Shown here: in pieces, positions 44,167 to 53,545 of the stretch
Layout of the letters: each line of letters begins with the position of its first letter
How positions within the stretch are numbered: position 1 is the first letter of the stretch
Source: Paenibacillus sedimenti
Lineage (GTDB): Bacteria; Bacillota; Bacilli; Paenibacillales; NBRC-103111
Direction: 5' to 3'
DNA length: 64,000 bases
NCBI RefSeq assembly: GCF_014534655.1
Contig: NZ_JACVVD010000001.1
Location: 372,001-436,000 of the forward strand
The notes under the pieces: model-generated
What the model saw: only the letters and a program-made list of their open reading frames with translations
Database searches by the model: none
What the model was told of the DNA's origin: nothing
Program-made: the position numbers and the translations under genes

Positions 44167-47100
44167 TTATTGAAGAGCTTGAATCCATTTAATCAGAATA
44201 CCCGCTTGCTCCGCTGTAATTCGGTTGCCTGTTTGAGCGTTGATTTCATGAATAAGTGCGTCAGTCTGCCGGTGTTCCAGCTTCTTCAGCAGTGAATTCT
44301 CGATTCCTTGTTCACCGGGTCCAGTGACGAACTCCCCGATCAGGCTTGCGATACTGTTCTCAGTAACTTGCACAGTATAAGATTCAGAACGGGTTCCTGT
44401 GTTGCCTGCACGATCCGTGACTTGAACCGTGACATCGTGAGTACCGAGCTCCAATTGATATGCCGGAGCACTAACGAGCGGCTGTGCACACGGGTTATAG
44501 ACGATACCGGATACGGTATCTGCTGCAGTGCAGGTGATCGATACTGTCTGATCAACGGTGTAGGTCATCGCCCCATTAATTTGAATGGTCGGTGCCGTCC
44601 GATCTATCGGGATTTGGGCCGTTTGCGGTTGCTCAACATTGCCCGCGTTATCCGTAGAACGGTACAGCAGTGTATGAACGCCATCGGCCGACAGAGAGAT
44701 TGGCGATACGTATAAATTCCAGGTTGAGCCGTTATCCGTGCTGAATTCGGTTTGCTTCACACCCGTCAGATCGTCGTTTGCCGATAGCTGGACGCGAACT
44801 TCCGACACGTACCAACCGTTATTTTGAGTTCCTTCGATTGCAGCTGCCGAGACAGGCGGCGTTACATCGAGAATGTTGGTCATCGTAATGGAATTGCTGG
44901 CGGCACTTTCATTATGAATCCGGTCAATCGCCGTTACGACGTACGTATATATGTTTCCATCCGTAGCAGTCTTATCTACGTAAGTAAGATCGGTGCCTGA
45001 CTGCTTGCGGACTTTGGCGATAATAGGAGTGGGATCCTGAAGACCTTGGGCAGCCGCTCCGTCAAAACGATAAATTACATAGTAGGCTGTGTCACTTTGC
45101 TCGTCATTTTTCCATGTAACCTCGATGCCTGATGCTTTTCGGACGGCGGATGCCAAGACCGGCGCATCAGGTGCAGCCTGATCCAGCCAAGGCATTGCAG
45201 GAACTAAAGCCGGGTACCTGTAAAAGTCGGTTTTTAATCGGTCCGTGAACCCGAGAGGATTGGACTTAAACCATATAGAGCTGAAAAATATGCTGCCATG
45301 CACGTTGTTAAAGTTTCGGTTATAAGCGACTTGGTTCGGCATTTCGTCGGGGTTTTGCCACGCCGGATCGGCCGATCCGATCCGATAGACCGCCTGACCG
45401 CTGTATAGGTGGACATTTTTCCCGGCCGTCACACCGCTCCACCACTCGATCAGCTTATCGTAGGATGCCGGTGAATAGCCCATATACCAGTAAATTTGCG
45501 GCGCAACATAATCGATCCATGCTTGATCAACCCATTTTTTCGTATCCGCGTAGATGGCGTCGTAGCTGCTCAGTCCGTTCGTATCGGAGCCGGAAGGATC
45601 TTGGTTTTTGTTTTTCCAGATCCCGAATGGACTAATCCCGAATTTGACCCAGCTTTTCTCTTGTTTAATGGCCGCATTCATCTCCTGAACGAACGCGTTG
45701 ACATTGCTGCGTCTCCAATCGCCTTTGTTCGGGAAGGAGGAGCCGTACTTCGAATAGGCTTCCTGATCGGGGAAATCCACGCCGGTAACCGGGTACGGAT
45801 AAAAATAATCGTCAAAATGTACGGCGTCGATATCGTAATTTTTCACCACTTCCATGATGCTGTCTGTAATGAACTGCTTCGCTTCCGGAATCCCCGGATT
45901 GAAGTAAAGCTTGCCGCCGTATGTAACGACCCAATCCGGATGCAGTCTCGCCGGATGATTGGGCACAAGCTTATCAATACGATCCTGCAGGCTGATCCGA
46001 TAAGGGTTGAACCAGGCATGAAACTCCATATTCCGCTTGTGAACTTCCTCAAGCATGAAGGCTAGAGGATTATAGCCCGGGTCTTTGCCTTGTTGTCCCG
46101 TTAGCCATTCCGACCATGGAGCGTATGCTGAAGGATAAAAGGCATCTGCAGTCGGCTTCACCTGCACGATGACCGCATTCATGCCGGCTTCTTGCAGAAC
46201 ATCCAACAGCTCGATAAACTCGCGTTTTTGCGCTTCCGCTTCAACAACGCCTTTTTTCGGCCAGTCGATATTATCGACGGTAGCAATCCAGGCTGCTCTC
46301 AGCTCTCGCTTCGGCACAGTCGCCACTTTGTTCACCACCAAGTAAAAATCGTTGGATTTCCCCCCGTAAGTTACCGTAATTCGTGAGGTTCCCATCTGCA
46401 AAGCCGTTACCGTCCCGCTTGCGCTGACGGAAGCGATACCAGGGTTGCTGCTTATGAAAGTAACGCCGCTAGTCAGTTCGACCGATTCGGGCAGCCATGT
46501 GTAGGTGCCGAACACTTTCGTTTGCCTCGACTCGCCGACGGTCATCGCCTTCAGGCCGGTGAGCGCGATCGATTGCAATACCGGGACCGGATTCGTTACA
46601 GTGAGCACGTATTGTAAGGAGACGCCGCTATAGGAAGCAGTGATCGTCGTCGTACCGGGCTTCACGGCTTTAATAAGTCCGGAGGCATCGACAGTCGCAA
46701 TGTCAGGGCTGCTGCACTGGAATGCGGCTCCGCTCGCAATGGTAACCGGATCTGCGGCTCCGCTGTATGTAGCGTATACTCTTAGCCGGTTAGTCGCGCC
46801 GGTTTCGAGCTTGGATAGCGCTGAAAGCTCCAGTTTTTGGGGGATCGGCGCTTCTGCCGTGACCGTCAACGTATACGCAGCTTCAGGTGCATTGCCGTAT
46901 GCTGCGGCTATCGTTACCGTACCTGCTTGCAGCGCCCGGACGGTTCCGCCGGCATCGATGGTCGCGATCCGTTCATCGCTGCTTCGATACGTGATCCCGC
47001 TTAAGACCGGAACCGGCTCGGTGCTGTTCTGATACGTAGCGTTTACGGCAGCTTGCTTCGTATCCCCGACTTGCATCGGCGGTAGGCCTACCACATCGAG

Positions 47101-47760
47101 ACCAAAAACGGTTGAATCCGAATAGAACGCATTCAACTGGTCAAAATACAACACACCGCTGTTTTTGTTATTTTCCTTCGTTTCTACGACATAAATTTGA
47201 TTGATCTTAAGAGGAGCTTTGAGGGTGCTCGGGACAGCAATGGTGACATATTTCCAACCGGTCCAGTTAAGTCCGTTGCTGCTCGTGAAATCAACAGCCG
47301 TTTTCGTTCCTGTCGCATCCTGCAATTGAGCGCGCAACCAATGGTTATTTCCGTCGCCGAAAACCCATACCCCCAGCTTTTTCGGAACGCCTTGCAGTGT
47401 GCGCCCGGCAGTTCCGCTCGGGTCTTTGAAATTGATATACGCCGCTGACGTACCCGTCATTCCCGTGAAGTCGTAGGCTAATTTTACAGCGTGATAACCA
47501 TAATAGATCGTCTCCGGCCTGCTGATCAGGCCGATACTGACGGACTTGGCTTGTGCAGAAGACGCAGATAGATTCGTTGTTTGTTCAAAGTTTTCCACAT
47601 TCGCGTAAGCCGGCGAACTTGCCGCATTGATTTCGGCCACGGAATCGGCATATGCGGTAGGTGATTCATGGCTAAATCCTGAAATGAATGTACTTGTAAA
47701 GAAGATTAGTGCTGTAAGAAAAGGAATCAATCTGGCTTTCTTTCGTGAACGAGTTGCCAC
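44167..47760 (-). CDS. Secreted GHL10/DUF187 glycoside-hydrolase-like multidomain protein
   Basis: 1,197 residues. Order: signal peptide (to about 40), an N-terminal carbohydrate-binding-like sandwich (about 50-215), three Big_2 immunoglobulin-like repeats (about 220-475, each with ...GITYRSSDERIATIDAGGTV-type strands), the GHL10/DUF187 barrel (about 485-850; RAAWIATVDNIDW, IDAVHFDDYFYPYP, DYVAPQIYWYMGY), a fibronectin type III domain (about 865-965) and two C-terminal Ig-like domains (LTGVKQTEFSTDNGSTW). It resembles B. subtilis YngK in its core, with extra modules. Surface or secreted role, probably on cell-wall or exopolysaccharide glycans; substrate unknown. GTG start after GGAGGAAG. Confidence 0.88.
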   Translation of the reverse strand: MATRSRKKARLIPFLTALIFFTSTFISGFSHESPTAYADSVAEINAASSPAYANVENFEQTTNLSASSAQAKSVSIGLISRPETIYYGYHAVKLAYDFTGMTGTSAAYINFKDPSGTAGRTLQGVPKKLGVWVFGDGNNHWLRAQLQDATGTKTAVDFTSSNGLNWTGWKYVTIAVPSTLKAPLKINQIYVVETKENNKNSGVLYFDQLNAFYSDSTVFGLDVVGLPPMQVGDTKQAAVNATYQNSTEPVPVLSGITYRSSDERIATIDAGGTVRALQAGTVTIAAAYGNAPEAAYTLTVTAEAPIPQKLELSALSKLETGATNRLRVYATYSGAADPVTIASGAAFQCSSPDIATVDASGLIKAVKPGTTTITASYSGVSLQYVLTVTNPVPVLQSIALTGLKAMTVGESRQTKVFGTYTWLPESVELTSGVTFISSNPGIASVSASGTVTALQMGTSRITVTYGGKSNDFYLVVNKVATVPKRELRAAWIATVDNIDWPKKGVVEAEAQKREFIELLDVLQEAGMNAVIVQVKPTADAFYPSAYAPWSEWLTGQQGKDPGYNPLAFMLEEVHKRNMEFHAWFNPYRISLQDRIDKLVPNHPARLHPDWVVTYGGKLYFNPGIPEAKQFITDSIMEVVKNYDIDAVHFDDYFYPYPVTGVDFPDQEAYSKYGSSFPNKGDWRRSNVNAFVQEMNAAIKQEKSWVKFGISPFGIWKNKNQDPSGSDTNGLSSYDAIYADTKKWVDQAWIDYVAPQIYWYMGYSPASYDKLIEWWSGVTAGKNVHLYSGQAVYRIGSADPAWQNPDEMPNQVAYNRNFNNVHGSIFFSSIWFKSNPLGFTDRLKTDFYRYPALVPAMPWLDQAAPDAPVLASAVRKASGIEVTWKNDEQSDTAYYVIYRFDGAAAQGLQDPTPIIAKVRKQSGTDLTYVDKTATDGNIYTYVVTAIDRIHNESAASNSITMTNILDVTPPVSAAAIEGTQNNGWYVSEVRVQLSANDDLTGVKQTEFSTDNGSTWNLYVSPISLSADGVHTLLYRSTDNAGNVEQPQTAQIPIDRTAPTIQINGAMTYTVDQTVSITCTAADTVSGIVYNPCAQPLVSAPAYQLELGTHDVTVQVTDRAGNTGTRSESYTVQVTENSIASLIGEFVTGPGEQGIENSLLKKLEHRQTDALIHEINAQTGNRITAEQAGILIKWIQALQ

Positions 47761-48080
47761 CTAATCACTTCCTCCAAATAGAATTAAACCGCTTTCAACA
47801 GCCGGACTCTAAGTTCTTGACTCATCTCCTCCTTATCGTTCGTTCAGGACTGGTAAAGCTTGGAATGGTTCATTTTTAGATTATAGAGTTTTATTACGAA
47901 AATCAATACAGTTATTAAAATTTTATTTCAGAAATCCCACAAGAATCCCAATGGCGATAAATGCCCATAAACATGCATAAAGTGCCTGTTTTTCCAGCTG
48001 TAAACGTTTAGCAGACCATCATCCTGCAAAACATGCCGTTAAAATAGCCCAAGCGCCTGTGCACGGACCATTGTGATGAA

Positions 48081-48105
48081 TTTACATGCACGATATGCAT
48101 GTAAA
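48081..48105. repeat. Inverted repeat in the 47.8-48.2 kb intergenic region
   Basis: TTTACATGCA-CGATA-TGCATGTAAA, a perfect 10-bp inverted repeat, followed at once by CGCC-T-rich loop-GGCG. The remaining 480 bases from 47761 hold the GHL10 promoter region and no recognisable gene; several short 'ATGCC' words recur there. Confidence 0.55.
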
Positions 48106-48239
48106 CGCCTCTTTTTGGCGAGAACTCGCAAAATTACGGCACTTTTTGCACTTAACTGCGCCGATGTTGGTTAAGGAATGGAGCACTATTTTTTTCAGTT
48201 ATGGTGACAACGTTGGTTGAGGGGGAGAAGCTATGTCAC

Positions 48240-48285
48240 AAAAACAGCCCTCAGCTACTCCATCTGGAGCGGTGAAGGCTGTTGA
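48240..48285 (-). terminator. Terminator of the small minus-strand gene
   Basis: On the minus strand AACAGCC ... GGGCTGTTTTT with an inner TCCAGATGGA self-complementary segment; T-run present. Confidence 0.75.
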
Positions 48286-48292
48286 GCTCTGT

Positions 48293-48457
48293 TTAAAGTT
48301 CTTCATTCAAAACTTGCGATAACCTGACCAGATCTTCCCAAATAACCCGACATGACATGCCGATGCTGGTCAACTCTTCCCAGCCTTCATCGATCTCGGC
48401 GATCATCCGGTCAATATCTCCGCATGTGATCTTAGTTTCCTCAGTAGCGGCCAACAT
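48293..48457 (-). CDS. Small acidic protein, unknown function
   Basis: 54 residues from an ATG at 48457 preceded by GGAGGGGG with correct spacing; the frame extends upstream to 48493 without a site. Sequence is acidic and predicted helical, with two cysteines (TCGD and MSCRV) and a regular Ile/Leu pattern suggesting a helical hairpin. It has its own terminator, which supports a real gene. I do not recognise a family. Confidence 0.5.
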   Translation of the reverse strand: MLAATEETKITCGDIDRMIAEIDEGWEELTSIGMSCRVIWEDLVRLSQVLNEEL

Positions 48458-48549
48458 CTGAAGCCCCCTCCATCGTTTTTTGAACAACATCATTACGTAT
48501 ATTTTTCGTAATTATGTTCACGAATGAGGGTGTCGCAGGGTTAACTGAA

Positions 48550-48585
48550 AACAGCCTTTGCCGCTATTCGCGTGCAAAGGCTGTT
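48550..48585. terminator. Terminator downstream of the 5'-nucleotidase gene
   Basis: AACAGCCTTTGC pairs perfectly with GCAAAGGCTGTT around a 12-base loop, with T/A-rich flanks on both sides. Confidence 0.85.
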
Positions 48586-48599
48586 CATTTTCCTAAACA

Positions 48600-50468
48600 T
48601 TATTTCACTTCTACGATACGGCCTTCCGTAGTCGGATTGATGGACTTGCGAGCGATCAGCGCTTCTTCTATGAGCTCGTACAGCGTAATGCCCGTGTTCA
48701 GCGCTTTTTTGTCTTTGAACATCGCATAGCCGTCACCGCCTGCGGCCACAAAGTCGTTCGTAGCCAATCGGTAAGTTTGATCGGAATCAAGCACTTTGCC
48801 GCCAACCTTCACTTCAACGACGCGCTGACCGGCAGGCTTCGTCGGATTGTAGCTGAAAGACATACCGCTGATTTGCGGGAACCTTCCGCCGCCGCTTTCG
48901 ACCTGACTGACGCCGTTCTCAAGCGCAGCTTTCAGTTCAGAGCCTTTCACTTCGAGGATAACGACCGTATTCGGGAACGGCAGCACATCGTAGAGCGCTT
49001 TTTTCGTAATGTCGCCTTTTTTCACTTGCGTGCGGATACCGCCGCCGTTCGTCAGCGCAACATCGGCCGCATAGCCGTCAATTTTTTTGGAACGCTCGAT
49101 CATCGTATCGGTGATGAAGTTGCCGAGGTTCGTTTCGCGTTTGCGCACGAAGTTGCGGTCGCCGTCCAGATCGACATCGGTTTTGGCAATGACGACGTTC
49201 AGCGCCTTGTCAATGTCCGCAACGATGCTCTTCACCATTTTTGCTATTTCCGGATCTTCCTGCACCTTCTCGTCGTATTCAAGCAGTCCGCCGGAGAAGT
49301 TCACCAGTTCATTCCCCAGATAATAAAGATCAGCGCGTCCCAGTGATTTGCCGTATTCCCAATCCTGTACGATATAAGTGCCGTTGACCTGTTCAGGCGT
49401 ACGAAGCGGGGAGTGGGAATGGCCGCCGATGATCAGGTCGATGCCAGGCACGTTTTTCGCAATTTCGCGGTCGGTTTCGATGCCAACGTGGGAGACGACG
49501 ACGACATGGTCGGCTTTCTTTTTCAGCTCGGGTACGAGTTGTTTGGCGACTTCGACAGGACTTTTAAATGTCAGTCCTTTTACGTTATCGGGGTGCGTCA
49601 AGATTGGCGTTTCCTCCGTTACGAAGCCGAGGAAAGCAAACTTTTTGCCGCCGATTTCCGCATAATAGACAGGAGGGAGAAGCTCGGTGCCGTCCTGCTT
49701 GAAGACGTTGGCGTTGATAACCGGATATTCCAGCATGTCGCGCAGCTTGAGCAGTTGTTGATAGCCGAAGTCGAACTCGTGATTGCCGGCAGCCATTGTA
49801 TTATAATCCAAATAATTCAGGATCGGGACAATCGATTCGCCCTTAAACTGATTGACGAAAACCGTGCCTTGGAACGTATCGCCCGCATCCATCAGTAGAA
49901 AGTTCGGATTTTCACTGCGCCACTGCTTGATCAGTGTTGCCATTTTGGCATAGCCGAACTCCTTGTTCGATTTGTTTTCCTCAATATGACCGTGTACGTC
50001 GTTTGTATGGCCGATTGTAATATGCAAGGTAGCCGCATCTCCGATAGCTTGGAAAAAATCTGCACGGTTGACAGTGGAGGCATCCGCAAGCTGCAGCTTG
50101 TAACCGGCTTGACCGAAAATGTCGATAAGACGTGCGGATGATACGGGTTTATCCGGTGACTTAACTTCATCTGCGGTAACGCCGAACTTGGTAGCACCGC
50201 TTAAAGGAACCGATGCCCAATGCGATGAAGCATCGATGGACCAACTGGTTACGCCTTTTAACCTGGCCAGAACAGTGGCTGCTTCAGCGATCGTAACGGG
50301 ACGATCGAGAGCAAGATTGCCTCCCAAATCACCTTCGATGAACCTCTTTTTCTGCATCCATTCCGTGTGTGTTACCGGGTGGACCGGCGCTGCCAGCGCA
50401 CCTCCTGCAAGCATGGCGGAGACGACGGCTCCTGTGACGATAAGGCTGCTGATTTTACGGATTGTCAA
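48600..50468 (-). CDS. Secreted SLH-anchored 5'-nucleotidase / cyclic phosphodiesterase
   Basis: 622 residues. Signal peptide (cleavage near ALAA-PV), an S-layer-homology-type segment (around residues 41-145; KKRFIEGDLGGNLALDRPVT), then a calcineurin-like metallophosphatase domain (HTNDVHGH with D157/H159, AGNHEFD at 227-233, GGHSHS) and the 5'-nucleotidase C-terminal domain (LTNGGGIR, substrate-stacking region FPNTVVILEVKG). It releases nucleosides and phosphate from external nucleotides at the cell surface. TTG 50468 is chosen 8 bases after AAGGAG; a GTG at 50477 abuts that site. Confidence 0.92.
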   Translation of the reverse strand: MTIRKISSLIVTGAVVSAMLAGGALAAPVHPVTHTEWMQKKRFIEGDLGGNLALDRPVTIAEAATVLARLKGVTSWSIDASSHWASVPLSGATKFGVTADEVKSPDKPVSSARLIDIFGQAGYKLQLADASTVNRADFFQAIGDAATLHITIGHTNDVHGHIEENKSNKEFGYAKMATLIKQWRSENPNFLLMDAGDTFQGTVFVNQFKGESIVPILNYLDYNTMAAGNHEFDFGYQQLLKLRDMLEYPVINANVFKQDGTELLPPVYYAEIGGKKFAFLGFVTEETPILTHPDNVKGLTFKSPVEVAKQLVPELKKKADHVVVVSHVGIETDREIAKNVPGIDLIIGGHSHSPLRTPEQVNGTYIVQDWEYGKSLGRADLYYLGNELVNFSGGLLEYDEKVQEDPEIAKMVKSIVADIDKALNVVIAKTDVDLDGDRNFVRKRETNLGNFITDTMIERSKKIDGYAADVALTNGGGIRTQVKKGDITKKALYDVLPFPNTVVILEVKGSELKAALENGVSQVESGGGRFPQISGMSFSYNPTKPAGQRVVEVKVGGKVLDSDQTYRLATNDFVAAGGDGYAMFKDKKALNTGITLYELIEEALIARKSINPTTEGRIVEVK

Positions 50469-50615
50469 AACATTCACTCCTTCTCTATGGATTCAACATT
50501 AATCATATAATAGAAAAGGGATATTTTGGTAGAGTTAAGGTGGGATTAAGTATTTGTAAAAGCTTTCATTTGCGATATAGTTATAGCATTGAACATACGC
50601 ATAGGAGGGATATGG

Positions 50616-51491
50616 ATGATTGAACAAAATCGTCGTCAAATCAGCGGGCATCCGTTAATTCAAGAAATCAACAACACGCAGGTCCCATATGGAACGGCAG
50701 GCATCTGGTTTTTGGGTCAAGAAAGCGTGATACTGAAGGGCGATGGAATTACGATTTACATCGATCCTTTCGTCTCCGACGAGCTTGAGAAAACGCAAGG
50801 GATCGTTCGGCTGTATGAGCCGCCTACCGCTCCGGAACATATTACAAATGCGGATATGTGTCTGATCACACATGAGCATGAAGACCATCTGGACCCCGGC
50901 ACGCTGCGCTTAATTGCCAAGCAAAATCAATCATCTCTCATCATGGCTCCAGCCTGGTGCAGGGAAAAACTATTACAAATTGGATTCGATCCTATGAAAA
51001 CGGTGGATGCCGATACGGAACAAGCCTTATCCTTTTTTGATTCGAAAATAAAAATCCGAGCGGTTCCAGCGGCGCATGAAGAGCTGGAAGTTAATAGCCT
51101 GGGACAGCATCGTTATGTGGGCTATGTATTGGAGTTAAATGGTGTGAAAATCTATCACGCCGGGGATACGCTCGTGTATGACGGACTTACGGAATGGCTG
51201 CGTCATCAAGAAATTGATCTGGCCTTGCTGCCCATTAACGGCCGCGATTATTTTCGGACGAAGCGGGGAATCGTGGGCAATATGAATTACCGGGAAGCCG
51301 CGGAACTAGCAGCGAACATTGGAGTTGATGCGGTGATCCCGCTGCATTATGACACTTTTGCGGGGAATGCGGAACGACCGGGGAATTTTGTAGATGAGCT
51401 GAACGAAAAACATGCGCGGCCGAAATGTCACGTGTTAGCAAGAGGAGAACGTTTTGTTTATGTGTCTCCGAAAGCGTTTTTGCAGGAGTGA
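50616..51491 (+). CDS. Metallo-beta-lactamase-fold hydrolase, UlaG-like
   Basis: 291 residues. Metal-binding motif THEHEDHLD (around residue 86), further ligand His in AAHEELEV, Asp in HAGDTLVYDG and final His in PLHYDTF. The fold and order match the UlaG/L-ascorbate-6-phosphate lactonase group of metallo-hydrolases; no ula genes are near, so the substrate is unknown. ATG 50616 follows AGGAGGG by 6 bases; an ATG at 50612 would stop at once. Confidence 0.9.
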   Translation: MIEQNRRQISGHPLIQEINNTQVPYGTAGIWFLGQESVILKGDGITIYIDPFVSDELEKTQGIVRLYEPPTAPEHITNADMCLITHEHEDHLDPGTLRLIAKQNQSSLIMAPAWCREKLLQIGFDPMKTVDADTEQALSFFDSKIKIRAVPAAHEELEVNSLGQHRYVGYVLELNGVKIYHAGDTLVYDGLTEWLRHQEIDLALLPINGRDYFRTKRGIVGNMNYREAAELAANIGVDAVIPLHYDTFAGNAERPGNFVDELNEKHARPKCHVLARGERFVYVSPKAFLQE

Positions 51492-51524
51492 AGTAGTTAT
51501 TATTAATTTCAGAGGTTGGGTTCA

Positions 51525-51986
51525 ATGCCAATTATTAAATCAGAATTGTATATTAAAGCTCCTATTGAAATTTGTTTTGATTTGGCGAGGAACATAGATA
51601 TTCATACGCAATCTACCTCACAGACTAAAGAAAAAGCTATCGGCGGGGTTACCAGCGGACTTATCGAATTAGGCCAATCCGTAACGTGGGAGGCCATTCA
51701 TTTTGGCATCAAGCAGCATCTTACAGCTAAGATAACGGAAATGGATTACCCGCATTTCTTTGTGGATGAACAGGTGGAAGGGGCTTTTAAACGATTTTGG
51801 CATTGCCATACATTTACTCCGCATCATGGCGGAACATGGATGGTAGATGAGTTCGACTATATTTCGCCCTTGGGGTTGCTGGGAAAGCTGGCTGACAAGC
51901 TTTTTCTGGAGCAGTATATGAGGGAGTTCTTAATGAAGCGGAACTTGTATATGAAGAGGATAGCTGAACAAAGTGCTTGGTTTTAA
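51525..51986 (+). CDS. SRPBCC (START-like) family protein
   Basis: 153 residues with the helix-grip pattern: an opening strand YIKAPIEICFDLARNID, central strands ending in FWHCHTFTPHHGGTWMVDEFDY and a long C-terminal helix (LFLEQYMREFLMKRNLYMKR). Such proteins bind hydrophobic ligands or act as cyclase-like enzymes; some are annotated as cell-division inhibitors. ATG 51525 has a modest site (AGAGG). It lies 33 bases after the metallo-hydrolase gene, probably in one operon. Confidence 0.85.
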   Translation: MPIIKSELYIKAPIEICFDLARNIDIHTQSTSQTKEKAIGGVTSGLIELGQSVTWEAIHFGIKQHLTAKITEMDYPHFFVDEQVEGAFKRFWHCHTFTPHHGGTWMVDEFDYISPLGLLGKLADKLFLEQYMREFLMKRNLYMKRIAEQSAWF

Positions 51987-52038
51987 TGACGGATGTCAGG
52001 GCCGCACTCAAGCGCTGATCTGATCCTGCGTAAATGGC

Positions 52039-52250
52039 TTGAATAACGAACAGAGTCGTTATTTTGAGAACATTTGGACGTTAACCAATGGTGAGGGGGC
52101 CAAAACAGGGCTTCAGCGACCCAATGGCGCAAATTCTCAAACTTTGTTCGTAAATTTGCGCCATTGGGTCGCTATGCTCTCATTTACGTGTTACCTGCTC
52201 GATTTAGCGTCCAGAATGTCATTGTTAGCGAACAGTGGTCGTTGTTCCCA
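52039..52250. repeat. Long imperfect palindrome with a perfect 20-bp core
   Basis: AGCGACCCAATGGCGCAAAT at 52113 and its exact reverse complement at 52153 enclose a ~20-base loop. Outside the core, the arms (for example GAACATTTGGACGTTAA on the left and TTTAGCGTCCAGAATGTC on the right) remain partly complementary over about 70 bases each side. It is an intergenic REP/MITE-like element between the SRPBCC and aldo/keto-reductase genes. Open frames through it are not credible genes. Confidence 0.75.
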
Positions 52251-52347
52251 ATATGCGTATCTTCGGCCGATCTTTTCGTACCGCTGTATGTCGATCATCC
52301 CCAAACAAGTAATTTCGACAACCCCGGAAACTCACATAATGTTAACG

Positions 52348-52387
52348 AAAAAGCCATTCTATCCGACCTCGGATAAAATGGCTTTTT
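52348..52387. terminator. Terminator of the aldo/keto reductase gene
   Basis: AAAAAGCCATT and TATCCG pair with CGGATA and AATGGCTTTTT; symmetrical A- and T-runs make it functional for the minus-strand gene and on the plus strand. Confidence 0.88.
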
Positions 52388-52391
52388 GCTA

Positions 52392-53372
52392 CTACCAAGC
52401 ATATGCCCGTGGAGCTTCTCCGCCAGGACCAGGGAAAATTTCATCTAACTTCTCCAACGTGGATTCATCCAACTCGATTTCTATGGCACGAAGTGAATTT
52501 TGTAATTGTTCCAGCGTACGCGGCCCAATAATCGGTGCAGTCATTGCAGGGTGGGCCAGCGTCCATGCCAATGCTACATTAGCTTCGCTTTCACCAAGCT
52601 CTTTACATAATGCAGAGAATGCTTCGAGCTTCGCGCGATGTTTCTCTGCCCTTTCCGGGTTGCTCGCCCGCTTGGAGCCTGGGGCCGGTTTAAGTGCATA
52701 ACCGCCAAGCAGGCCGCCATCCAGCGGACTCCAGGCGATGACGCCAATGCCCAGCTCTTCCGCGGCCGGCAGCACTTCAAGTTCGGGCAGCCTGCACAGC
52801 AAGCTGTATTTGTGCTGTTCGGATACGAGACCGAGCAGATGGCGGGCTTTGGCTTCGTATTGCGCTTTCACCAAATCGCGACCCGCAAAGTTGCTTGAGC
52901 CGACGTAACCGATCTTTCCTTGGTACACCGGAACTTGAAAAGCTTCCCAGAGCTCCTCCCATGACACATTCCGATCCACGTGGTGCATTTGATAAAGCTC
53001 AATATGATCGGTTTGAAGACGTTGCAACGATGCATCCAAATGACGGCGAAGCTTGTATGCGGATAAACCGCCTTCCCGGTTCGGTCCGTCGTTTTTATCA
53101 TGCATGTCTCCATAGAACTTGGTAGCCAGGACGGTTTTGTCTCTGCGACCGCCGCCTTGGGCGAACCATCGACCGATAATTTCCTCGGTACGACCCGCAT
53201 TTTCACCCCAGCCGTAAATATTGGCCGTATCGAAAAAATTGATCCCGGCATCCAGGGCGGCATCCATGATTCGAAAAGCTTCTTTTTCTTCGGTATCCAC
53301 GCCGAAATTCATCGTTCCAAGGCACAATTTGCTTACTTTTAAGCCGGAACGTCCCAAGTAACTGTATTTCAT
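52392..53372 (-). CDS. Aldo/keto reductase
   Basis: 326 residues of TIM barrel. Catalytic tetrad visible as D (FFDTANIYG) and Tyr in the same motif, Lys (VLATKFYGD) and His (LYQMHHVDR); NADPH-site residues near the C-terminus (IIGPRTLEQLQNSLRAIEI). Resembles the YghZ/potassium-channel-beta branch; reduces aldehydes or ketones, natural substrate unknown. ATG 53372 follows TTGGAGG; an upstream in-frame ATG at 53387 has no site. Confidence 0.93.
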   Translation of the reverse strand: MKYSYLGRSGLKVSKLCLGTMNFGVDTEEKEAFRIMDAALDAGINFFDTANIYGWGENAGRTEEIIGRWFAQGGGRRDKTVLATKFYGDMHDKNDGPNREGGLSAYKLRRHLDASLQRLQTDHIELYQMHHVDRNVSWEELWEAFQVPVYQGKIGYVGSSNFAGRDLVKAQYEAKARHLLGLVSEQHKYSLLCRLPELEVLPAAEELGIGVIAWSPLDGGLLGGYALKPAPGSKRASNPERAEKHRAKLEAFSALCKELGESEANVALAWTLAHPAMTAPIIGPRTLEQLQNSLRAIEIELDESTLEKLDEIFPGPGGEAPRAYAW

Positions 53373-53466
53373 CACAATCGCCTCCAATTCTATGTCATAT
53401 CTCCAACATCATCATAACGGATTCCGTGTAGCTTCAGAAGTACGCACTTTTCCTTTACATAGTAAG

Positions 53467-53509
53467 CCGGGAGTTATCTACTTACCCTAAAGTAAGCGGG
53501 ATAACCCGG
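53467..53509. repeat. Hairpin between aldo/keto reductase and golvesin remnant
   Basis: CCGGGAGTTATC...TACTTAC pairs with GTAAGC..GGATAACCCGG (small bulges). No clear T-run. May be the terminator of the lost minus-strand gene or a regulatory hairpin upstream of the reductase. Confidence 0.5.
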
Positions 53510-53545
53510 AGCTTATCGCTTCGGGTTGTTTAACATTCATTCCAA

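Noticed and set aside
45496-46065. 189-codon plus-strand frame
   Set aside because: Shadow of the GHL10 barrel on the other strand.
48777-49346. 189-codon plus-strand frame
   Set aside because: Shadow of the 5'-nucleotidase.
52039-52701. 220-codon plus-strand frame
   Set aside because: Runs through the long palindrome and terminator and then antisense to the aldo/keto reductase.
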